Assembly: GCF_001584165.1 (NCBI RefSeq)
Contig: NZ_CP013233.1
Location: 1,674,001 to 1,738,000 of the forward strand
Reading direction: 5' to 3'
Source: Collimonas arenae
Lineage (GTDB): Bacteria > Pseudomonadota > Gammaproteobacteria > Burkholderiales > Burkholderiaceae_D
Length of the DNA: 64,000 bases
Part shown: positions 1-7,326 of the stretch, piece after piece
How the letters are laid out: each line of letters starts with the position of its first letter
Numbering within the stretch: position 1 is the first letter of the stretch
Position numbers and translations under genes: made by a program
Notes under the pieces: generated by a model
What the model saw: only the letters and a program-made list of their open reading frames with translations
Told to the model about the DNA's origin: nothing
The model's database searches: none

Positions 1-779
1 ACGGCTTTACAGACGGTGCGACGCTATCAAATCATTTGATGAGCATGATTGAACAGTATCACGGTACTGCTGGCATGGCCTTTCTGGAGTGGGCGGTAGT
101 ACGTTCTGCCAGCTTATCTGCCGATTTGCGTCAATGTGTGACTGAATTGACGCGAGACATGTTGCCGACGGATGCGCACGGACAGGTTGCACGCGTCGCG
201 GCGCGGTTTGCATTGGTCGGAATGGCAGGGGAAATGGCGACTGAAGCGGGGATCACGGGTTGGCCGGCAGGTGAGGCGGCAAAGGCAGCTCGTGTCTGCT
301 TTGCTGCATGGTTAGAAGGACGTGGCGGTGCTGGCAACGTGGAACATACGTCAATCATTCGTCAGGTGCAGGGTTTCTTGCAAGCGCATGGCGATGCGCG
401 TTTTGTGTGGTGGCACCGTGCGCTGGATGATCGCAAGCAAAATACGGTCAACCGGGCGGGATTTAAACGTATGCTGACGAAAGAGGGAGCACCGATTAGT
501 TCTAACGCCGATCATCATCGGGCATACGGCGACAGAATGCTTCTCGACGAGGTAGAAGATACAGAACTGGAATATTTTGTTTTGCCGGAAGTCTTCAACA
601 ATGAGATGTGCAAAGGTTATAGCCCCAAGATGGTCAAGAAGCTGTTAATGGATCGGAGTCTATTGGTCACAGAAGGAAAAGGTGACAAGGTCAGAGCTGA
701 TCGAAACGAACGATTACCAGGTTTGGGTAATACGCGATGCTATCGATTCAGCTCTAAAATCATGAGTGTGGAAGCTTAA
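1..779 (+). CDS. DUF927-family protein, C-terminal part (cut by window start)
   Basis: The frame is open from base 3 and continues upstream of the window, so only the C-terminal ~255 residues are seen. The text matches the C-terminal region of DUF927 proteins (inactivated superfamily II helicase/primase-like proteins of prophages and integrative elements): an RGGxG segment, a VRGFLxxHGxxRF-like stretch (here VQGFLQAHGDARF), NRAGF, a Y-F-VLPE segment and a terminal LPGLG..RCYRF. The TTG at 36 and ATG at 39 are internal methionines, not starts, because coding-like sequence precedes them. It indicates that the left edge lies in a mobile element. Exact role unknown. Confidence 0.8.
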   Translation, partial: GFTDGATLSNHLMSMIEQYHGTAGMAFLEWAVVRSASLSADLRQCVTELTRDMLPTDAHGQVARVAARFALVGMAGEMATEAGITGWPAGEAAKAARVCFAAWLEGRGGAGNVEHTSIIRQVQGFLQAHGDARFVWWHRALDDRKQNTVNRAGFKRMLTKEGAPISSNADHHRAYGDRMLLDEVEDTELEYFVLPEVFNNEMCKGYSPKMVKKLLMDRSLLVTEGKGDKVRADRNERLPGLGNTRCYRFSSKIMSVEA

Positions 780-1522
780 GCGATAGACGGCGGGTGTTAA
801 ATCGGGTTGGAAGCAGATTTCCAACTATCGCAATAGTTCAAGGGGACATTCTCCACGTACTTACTAGCTCCGCGACCAGCTCGTATCAATCTTGTATCAA
901 CCAGCTCCCGATAAGTCGAAATCAACTGTATGAAAAGCGCCTTGATGCCTCCTTTTGCAGCTGACAATTCACGAAAACTAGAACGGTTGTGCATACCAAA
1001 AAATGTAAACAACCCCTCTCATCCCGCAGTTATAAGGCTTTTGTCGCCAACATCTCATGAAAATGTAATCAAAACAGCAGAATAAGGACAAGTTGTTTAC
1101 ATTTGGCGTCCTCAAGATGCAACTTGGTCATCGATGCCGTGGCCCGGCGAATATTTTTTCATGATGCTCAAGACCGACATGTCTTAGCTAGCATGAAGCG
1201 CGCCGCAATAAATTGGCCACATTTAGCAAGATAAATTGAATTTGCGTTACTTACCCACCGATGAAGGCTAGGTAAAGGGTGCTGAGGAAGCCTTCCAAGG
1301 ACTTGTTTTCAGACGCAATAATAAAAATCACCTTTTCCAGTGGCTGCGCGAGGTGATGGCTCGCATTCGCCATGAGAATGGTGTACTTAAGCGCTTGACC
1401 GGAGCTTGTCCCGGTTTGGCGGATTCGTTTCCACCCTCCGTTCTCTTGCTCTTGCTGCAGAGCGCCGAAAATGTTGACCCTTACAAACTCGGCACAAAAA
1501 CGCTGATCAAGTGGTGGCGAAG
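780..1522. other. Intergenic stretch with weak open frames
   Basis: No convincing gene is seen between the DUF927-like gene and the Argonaute gene. A minus-strand frame at 797-1012 (71 codons) and a plus-strand frame at 1353-1541 (62 codons) have somewhat protein-like composition. They may be fragments of older genes, but neither has a clear ribosome-binding site or a family I recognise. The stretch contains a perfect 13-bp inverted repeat, annotated separately. Confidence 0.5.
1001..1104. repeat. 13-bp perfect inverted repeat, 104-bp span
   Basis: AAATGTAAACAAC at 1001-1013 is matched by its exact reverse complement GTTGTTTACATTT at 1092-1104. The 78-bp interior is AT-rich and non-coding. 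It could be a small non-autonomous element, a remnant of insertion-sequence ends or a double operator. No flanking target duplication is evident. Confidence 0.5.
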
Positions 1523-2971
1523 CTACATAAAGAGCCTATAAGGATAGATTTTCCCTGGTAGGTCCGGCGCGTTTGCGATGGTCCGAGCCAATCGTTGTGA
1601 GTAGCGGATGCTCACAGGAACAGGGTCATAGAGAGCATCATTGTTCCAATCCATTTTTGTTAATGCCAGCACCTCGTGCGCGACAGTTTCCAAAGGTCCG
1701 CGTCCAGCATGCCTAGTCAGTTGCAAAGGTTTCGGAATGCTTTTGCCGCCTTGGTAAAAATCACCCTTGGTGGACACGCTTGGTGCATTTCCGGCAGCCC
1801 ACAACAAAACTGACGTGCCGGACCGCACAACGACCGTCCCCCTAGGTACTGGATAGTTGGAGGGAATGCTCTTGGGCGCCTCTCTCTTGGAATCTAGTAA
1901 CCAAACTCCTCTCCAAGTGGAATGCGTCCCTACTTCGATGCATTCCACCTCTGGAATCGCTGCGAGAGCATCGAAAGCACCGTCAAGCTCCTCGCCTTTG
2001 AAAGCAGTGGTCTTATGAATGACGAGTCGCTTAGGGAGAAGACCAGCATTTCTGCGTTGGTACAACTCCAAGCTGCGCGCAAGGACTGCGCGCATATCAG
2101 ACCTGCTCAAAAAGGGATTGCGCCTTGCTTCCTTCACGTCAGCAACAGGGTCGCGAGCCTCGAAGGCGACGAATTGCATGCCTCCGCCGTCCATGTCAAA
2201 AACTTGCGAACAGCATGTGACGTAATGTGCATTCGTTGGGTCACCGCGAAGTGCATAGGCTAGACCGATGTATGCAGTATCGTCAGGAACACTTTTCAGC
2301 CGGGCTAATTTCCAAGGAACCCCACCGGCTTTCACATACAACGCAATAGCCAGCCTCCAAGCAAGCGAAGCTTTGTACCGGAATGTAAAGGCACGGTCGT
2401 TGATAACTTGGGTAGGAATGTTGTACTTCGCTCCTAAGGCTTTCAACGCATCATGGGCGTCAAAAAATCTGGTTCTCGTCGCGGCGGACCACGAATCTGG
2501 AAAATGGACTAAGACCACATCGAAGTGGTCCCGCATACTGTCCAATCTAGCCAGTGCATTTTCCATTGCAGCAAATACGCGTTCCTCAGGAGAGCCACTC
2601 CCCGGAAGTTGGCCAATCGAATCAGGCCATTTGATGTGCGCATCGGCCGGAGCAGACACTAAATCAACTTGAAACAGTGCGTTGAACCCAGGATATCGTG
2701 GAACATACTCGGTCCGTTCTGACGCATCGTATTGATTCAATAACGACGCCATGAGCGCTCCGCGCGTCTTGAAAGTGCCATTCGGCCCCACAGTCGCAAT
2801 TCGGATTTTCGGAGTGAATCCGGCAAAGGTTCCTTTCGAAAACGGGCCGTATTTCATCAGCCCTCTCAAGGGGTGAACTTCCAACTGGCCGTCGCCTGGA
2901 GCAAACAACAAGTTCGGCTCGTCGAGCAAACTAAAAGTAGGAAGCTTCGAAGCTGCTGCGGCGCCGGCCAT
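1523..2971 (-). CDS. Short prokaryotic Argonaute (MID-PIWI), SPARSA partner
   Basis: This 482-aa protein has the length and layout of short prokaryotic Argonautes, with a MID lobe followed by a PIWI lobe and no PAZ domain. The MID region (about 150-222) includes KYNIPTQV and a following lysine-rich stretch likely to hold the guide 5' end. In the PIWI lobe the first catalytic position falls in YIGLAYA (234-240) and a later one in RLVIHKTTAF (315-324). The catalytic acidic residues are not seen at these places, so it should bind guide and target but not cut. Its start overlaps the SIR2-APAZ stop by one base (TAATG), as expected for translationally coupled subunits. Guide-target binding is known in this family to switch on the partner NADase. 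Confidence 0.87.
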   Translation of the reverse strand: MAGAAAASKLPTFSLLDEPNLLFAPGDGQLEVHPLRGLMKYGPFSKGTFAGFTPKIRIATVGPNGTFKTRGALMASLLNQYDASERTEYVPRYPGFNALFQVDLVSAPADAHIKWPDSIGQLPGSGSPEERVFAAMENALARLDSMRDHFDVVLVHFPDSWSAATRTRFFDAHDALKALGAKYNIPTQVINDRAFTFRYKASLAWRLAIALYVKAGGVPWKLARLKSVPDDTAYIGLAYALRGDPTNAHYVTCCSQVFDMDGGGMQFVAFEARDPVADVKEARRNPFLSRSDMRAVLARSLELYQRRNAGLLPKRLVIHKTTAFKGEELDGAFDALAAIPEVECIEVGTHSTWRGVWLLDSKREAPKSIPSNYPVPRGTVVVRSGTSVLLWAAGNAPSVSTKGDFYQGGKSIPKPLQLTRHAGRGPLETVAHEVLALTKMDWNNDALYDPVPVSIRYSQRLARTIANAPDLPGKIYPYRLFM

Positions 2972-4839
2972 TATTTGTTCCTATCGAAGTATGAATGATT
3001 ATGAGAAGGGCGGCTCCACCCGGTCACTGGCGATAACTTGAATACAGCGTTAATTCCTTCACTCTCGCTGAGCCAGAATGACGAAAGACCATGTCCTTCG
3101 GAAGACGTGAGAAGACCCGCCCAAGCAGCAATGATTTGAGACCAATTTCCGTTGAACTTCCTTGCCCATCGCTCCCTCCGCCAATCAGCAGATGGGTCTG
3201 GTGCACTCATCATCGGACGACCTAGTTCATCGCCGCTTTCATTTCCGTTCTTTGTCCTTGACTCACGCGGAACATCAACAAACGTAAACGGCTCAAATCC
3301 GCACCACCATCTGTCCTGCACATTTTCCAGCTTTAGATGTATTCCTTCATTAAAGCAGTAGCGCAAATTTGGAACCTCTCCAGTCAGGGGAGAGCCATAG
3401 GCTTCTTTGAGCGCCTTTAACTCTGTTTCACGGCGCCGCTTGAGATTTTCATCATCCTCAGCGCGAGAGCTTGCCACCAACAAAGCATGACCAGAACGCT
3501 TGAGACGGGGGAAAAGCGGTCGTCCGCGAGACAAGGCTTTGGTGAGCGCGTCATATAGAAGGCCTAATGCCCAACTGTCTTTTTCTGGATTGAGGGCGAT
3601 AGTCCCGTTCACTCTAGCATCCACGGAGGTTAACGCCTTCAGGATTTCATCGTCCCGCCCAAATACGGCTAGTTCATTACCGAGCGCAGCGAAAACAGCG
3701 CGACACTTTTGTTCTTTAAGGAGCTGTCGAACTTCATCTGTAGTTAGAGCTTTCGAAATGGAAACGCGCCTCGCAACGGTAGGAAGTGTTTCTACTAAAA
3801 GGGCCGAATATTTCAGAACCGGGAAAGGCAGCGCATCTGCGGTCCGAAGAACCACGGGCTGAAGCCTCTCGGTAGGCTTATGAACAACTACGTAATTTCG
3901 AAGAACATCTGGCAGTTTTATATGAGAAATCAAATCGCCAGCTAACTCGTCGAAATTTTTGGATTCAACTACAGCGACATTTACACCCGCTTTAGCAGCA
4001 TTTTCAAGCAGCTTCTGCACTGCTGGTAAGACTCGGTCCCTTGATGAGGTCACCCAATAAAGGCCGCTTGGATACGCACTAGGCTCTCGTAAGACCGACT
4101 CTAGCGCTTCCATAATTGAAGCGTCTCGACCACTGTAGCCGACAATCACCAAGGCAGACCGCTTACACGCCTCAATCAGAACGCCGCGCATGCGTTCATC
4201 TTGCGTCCGCAATTCAGCGCTAGTGTTCTTGATGTTGAGTGATGTGTAGTCCCCGTGAAGTTTGGCCACTAAAGGCCAGTCTGATTCATCGATACAACGT
4301 TTGGCACGTTCGGCAGAGTCAATTGCAGCTATCGTTGGTTTCGCTTGTTGTTCTGGTGGCAGCAACGCATTGCTTAATGTTAGAGAATCCTCGACCAGTG
4401 GGTCGAAGTTCGTTGTGAATAGGCAATTTAGCTGTTTACTTGACATAAGCGCTGCCAAAACGCGATGAGCAAAGGAAGGAGTTCCCTTTCTTATTGCATC
4501 GGCGATGTATTGCCGACGAAGATTTTCCTGTGGGTAAACCAACTCAAAAGCTGTGGAATATTCTTCAGGGTCGCCGTCCGGAGGAAGGATATTGCTACGC
4601 TTGAAGAATTCGTCGATGCGCCCAATCCAAAGTGGGTCACCAGAATCCACCTCTTGAATAGAATAGCCATTCTTTTGGCAGAAAATCCGCTTTTTGAAGT
4701 CGCGAATCATTGCATATCCGGTCGGAATTCCCGAAGCAGCCGATGCGCCAGCGCCAAGAAACCAAGCGAACAAATGCGGGCGCAGTGCGAATGCCGACGC
4801 AAACTCCGCCCCCGACAGAGTAGGTATCGCAACTTCCAA
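2971..4839 (-). CDS. SIR2-APAZ NADase subunit of a SPARSA system
   Basis: The N-terminal ~270 residues form a SIR2 domain: nucleotide loop GAGAS (29-33), TTNFD (142-146), the catalytic His195 in KLHGD and GYSGRD (234-239). The remaining ~340 residues match the position and size of an APAZ region, which docks to the short Argonaute encoded directly downstream. In characterised SIR2-APAZ/Ago pairs, recognition of invading plasmid or phage nucleic acid triggers NAD+ depletion and cell death. All expected SIR2 motifs are intact, so it is probably active. The start is a TTG at 4839, chosen because AGGAGAG lies just upstream and no ATG competes. A neighbouring 5' intergenic region of ~300 bp holds its promoter. 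Confidence 0.87.
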   Translation of the reverse strand: MEVAIPTLSGAEFASAFALRPHLFAWFLGAGASAASGIPTGYAMIRDFKKRIFCQKNGYSIQEVDSGDPLWIGRIDEFFKRSNILPPDGDPEEYSTAFELVYPQENLRRQYIADAIRKGTPSFAHRVLAALMSSKQLNCLFTTNFDPLVEDSLTLSNALLPPEQQAKPTIAAIDSAERAKRCIDESDWPLVAKLHGDYTSLNIKNTSAELRTQDERMRGVLIEACKRSALVIVGYSGRDASIMEALESVLREPSAYPSGLYWVTSSRDRVLPAVQKLLENAAKAGVNVAVVESKNFDELAGDLISHIKLPDVLRNYVVVHKPTERLQPVVLRTADALPFPVLKYSALLVETLPTVARRVSISKALTTDEVRQLLKEQKCRAVFAALGNELAVFGRDDEILKALTSVDARVNGTIALNPEKDSWALGLLYDALTKALSRGRPLFPRLKRSGHALLVASSRAEDDENLKRRRETELKALKEAYGSPLTGEVPNLRYCFNEGIHLKLENVQDRWWCGFEPFTFVDVPRESRTKNGNESGDELGRPMMSAPDPSADWRRERWARKFNGNWSQIIAAWAGLLTSSEGHGLSSFWLSESEGINAVFKLSPVTGWSRPSHNHSYFDRNK

Positions 4840-5135
4840 GGCCCTCTCCTTGATTTGTAGTTAACAGTTGTTAATGTAATAGGAAGTTACCATAGTCTGG
4901 GAACCTCTCAAGAAATCGTTGCATTTATGAAATAGATTTAATTGTTATTAAAGCAACATGCCGCAGCTATTTACTTATCTTCGCTTTATCAGAGGATGAA
5001 CCGGCATAGGGTGGCGTTTAATAAAATACTGAATTTCTTTGAAACGCCAAGTGATGTCCTCCAATGAACACAGCACCCGGAAATGCTCTCAGAAATCCCT
5101 GAAAACTCCACTTTCGCCAGCGTAAAATTGATAAA

Positions 5136-5408
5136 ATGCAACGAACGTGGGAAGACTACACAAGCAACCAATCAACATGGCTCGCCTTCGCGCAAGACTG
5201 TCATTTTAGGGGCGTCACCGTACATATATTGGAAATTCTCATGCGCACAGGCGACCTTTCCGAATACATGCTGAGCGAGATTGCCAGCGTGGGTCAGAAC
5301 GACCAGTTCTGCGCGTCCCGGCACATCATCCAATTGATGGCCGCACGCACTGCGCCCATACCCAAGGACGCGCTTCCTAGGGGGGGAGGGAAGCTCACTG
5401 TTGAATAA
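5136..5408 (+). CDS. Small hypothetical protein, possibly a remnant
   Basis: A 90-codon frame with protein-like composition in its first ~80 residues (helix-prone, WEDYTSNQSTWLAF at the start). The last residues run into a G-rich tract and look non-coding. No ribosome-binding site stands out and I do not recognise a family. It lies between the SIR2-APAZ promoter and the methyltransferase gene, so it may be a small defence-island gene or a degraded fragment. Outside it, the 4840-5524 interval shows nothing else I can support. Confidence 0.35.
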   Translation: MQRTWEDYTSNQSTWLAFAQDCHFRGVTVHILEILMRTGDLSEYMLSEIASVGQNDQFCASRHIIQLMAARTAPIPKDALPRGGGKLTVE

Positions 5409-5524
5409 ACTTCGTAACTATAAAAGAATTCTTTCCCGAAACAGACATAAAGGCTGACTTTGTGCGGACTTTTGATTCCCGTCTTTTCCCCGTTCAACCA
5501 TCTAAACCGGAAGTTCAAAAAAGT

Positions 5525-7270
5525 ATGAACAAGTCGGTTTCCCCGAATGTTGAGAAGAGACAATTTGCTAGACAAATCCGCCAAATCGCCCGATTTGTTT
5601 CCGAAGGGGAATACGACGTCAAGGACGTTGTTGGAACACTGGTTGTTATTTGGAGCAAACGCCAGGCACCTGGTCTGTCATGCTCGGGATTTCGTTACCT
5701 TAGAAGCCTTGCCCGCTCCAAAGAAATTCAAAGTTTTGTTGAATGGCTTTGTTGTCGTGATTTTTTAGAAGCCGCCTATTGGCTTAGTTCAGCATACTCA
5801 ATCTGGACAGGACAAGAATATCGCAAGAAATTAGCGATGTTTTTTACTCCGCCGTCCCTCACACGCCGATTACTAGATGACCTTGAGCAATTTGGGGCCT
5901 CTTTTTTAAAACACTCTTTTTTTGACCCGGCATGTGGTGGTGCTGCATTTCTAGCGCCGATTGCTCTGCGCATGAAATCAGAGCTGAAAGCGAAGGGAAA
6001 ATCTGACGAACACATTCTTAGGCATGTGGAGCAGCATCTGTTTGGGACAGACTTGGACCCCGTCTTGTGTCAGATGTCGAATCAATTTTTGCGAATTGCA
6101 CTAGCCGATGAAATTGTACAAGCCCGAATAGAACCAAATTTCCATGTCACAAAAGCGAATTCTCTTAGCGACGTAGCCTCTCTTTACGGGAGTTTTGACG
6201 TTTTAGTTTGTAATCCTCCTTATCGCAAAATGGCAGCAGAAGAGGTGGCGGTTTACCGCGAAGACTACGATACCGTCATCGAAGCTCAGCCGAACCTATA
6301 CGGGCTGTTCATGACATTGGGTTTAAGGCTTTTGCGCCCAACAGGTGTCGCCGCTTTTGTCACACCAACTAGCTTCCTGTCTGGGCAGTATTTTTCTAAG
6401 CTCCGCACCCATCTTATGGAAAATGCGGAGATTGTAAACATTGGAATTGTAAGGGACCGTAGTGGCGTGTTCATAGATGTTGACCAAGAAACTGCGCTAA
6501 CAATTCTAAAGCGCCGTGCCCCAAAATACGCGACAGAGACTACTGCAAATGTATCAGTGGTTTCTCGACACGGTGATTTAACCTCCGTAGGGCGATGTGT
6601 TATACCAAATTCTGGTAGTGCATGGCCTATACCGAGGACCGAAGGCGACGCCGAGTTAATACAACTAATAGGTAAGAGTAAATACAGATTGTCGGATTAC
6701 GGTTATAGGCCGCGAACCGGCGTTTTTGTGTGGAATCGAGATAAACGGCCAACCTTTCATTCTTGGAAGGAGGCTAAAGCGGCCAGTGCAGTGGCACCTT
6801 TCCCCCTTTTTTGGTCAAGCGATATCAGACCGGGAGGCGTGGTCGCATTTGATGGCGCCCCAAAAAGCAATTTTGAACCTTGTTTCGTTGATGTTTTAAC
6901 TAATAGCTCTGTTTCGATTTTGCGCCGGCCGTCAGTGCTTCTACAGAGAGTTACATCCAATGACCAACAGCTTCGCTTAGTCGCCGGCGTCGTACCGACC
7001 GAAGTTTTCCGCCGTTTTGGCGGATTTATTGGCGAAAACCATGTTGTTGCCTTGGAATCGCAGGCGGACATACCTGCATTTTCGCCAGAAGTACTCGTCG
7101 CAGTGCTCGGTTCCCAGCCAGTTGATAGGTACTTCCGTTGCATATCAGGAGCGACAAATGTATCCATTTTTGAGCTCCAGCTGCTTCCTTTGCCAGACCC
7201 TAAGCGCCTCTGCGCTCTTTTAAAAATCGGCCTTGCCATAAATGAGGCAGTGATTCAGGCATATCGATAA
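5525..7270 (+). CDS. N6-adenine DNA methyltransferase, DISARM-like operon
   Basis: A class I amino-methyltransferase of the Eco57I/type IIG-like adenine family. The SAM-binding motif I is DPACGG (134-139) and the catalytic motif IV is NPPY (about residue 230). These are followed by a region typical of such enzymes (LLRPTGVAAFVTPTSF) and a C-terminal target-recognition part. There is no nuclease motif. It would modify host DNA so that the helicase system downstream spares self. The ATG at 5525 is preceded by GGAAG. An alternative GTG at 5462, with AAAGG upstream, would add 21 residues. It is first in a plus-strand operon with the next three genes. It resembles DrmMI of class 1 DISARM by activity, but subgroup assignment needs a profile search. 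Confidence 0.85.
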   Translation: MNKSVSPNVEKRQFARQIRQIARFVSEGEYDVKDVVGTLVVIWSKRQAPGLSCSGFRYLRSLARSKEIQSFVEWLCCRDFLEAAYWLSSAYSIWTGQEYRKKLAMFFTPPSLTRRLLDDLEQFGASFLKHSFFDPACGGAAFLAPIALRMKSELKAKGKSDEHILRHVEQHLFGTDLDPVLCQMSNQFLRIALADEIVQARIEPNFHVTKANSLSDVASLYGSFDVLVCNPPYRKMAAEEVAVYREDYDTVIEAQPNLYGLFMTLGLRLLRPTGVAAFVTPTSFLSGQYFSKLRTHLMENAEIVNIGIVRDRSGVFIDVDQETALTILKRRAPKYATETTANVSVVSRHGDLTSVGRCVIPNSGSAWPIPRTEGDAELIQLIGKSKYRLSDYGYRPRTGVFVWNRDKRPTFHSWKEAKAASAVAPFPLFWSSDIRPGGVVAFDGAPKSNFEPCFVDVLTNSSVSILRRPSVLLQRVTSNDQQLRLVAGVVPTEVFRRFGGFIGENHVVALESQADIPAFSPEVLVAVLGSQPVDRYFRCISGATNVSIFELQLLPLPDPKRLCALLKIGLAINEAVIQAYR

Positions 7271-7326
7271 AAGAAGTCCGAGAGACAGCCCTATACCTTG
7301 CATGCTAACTCACACTGTATCTCGAT

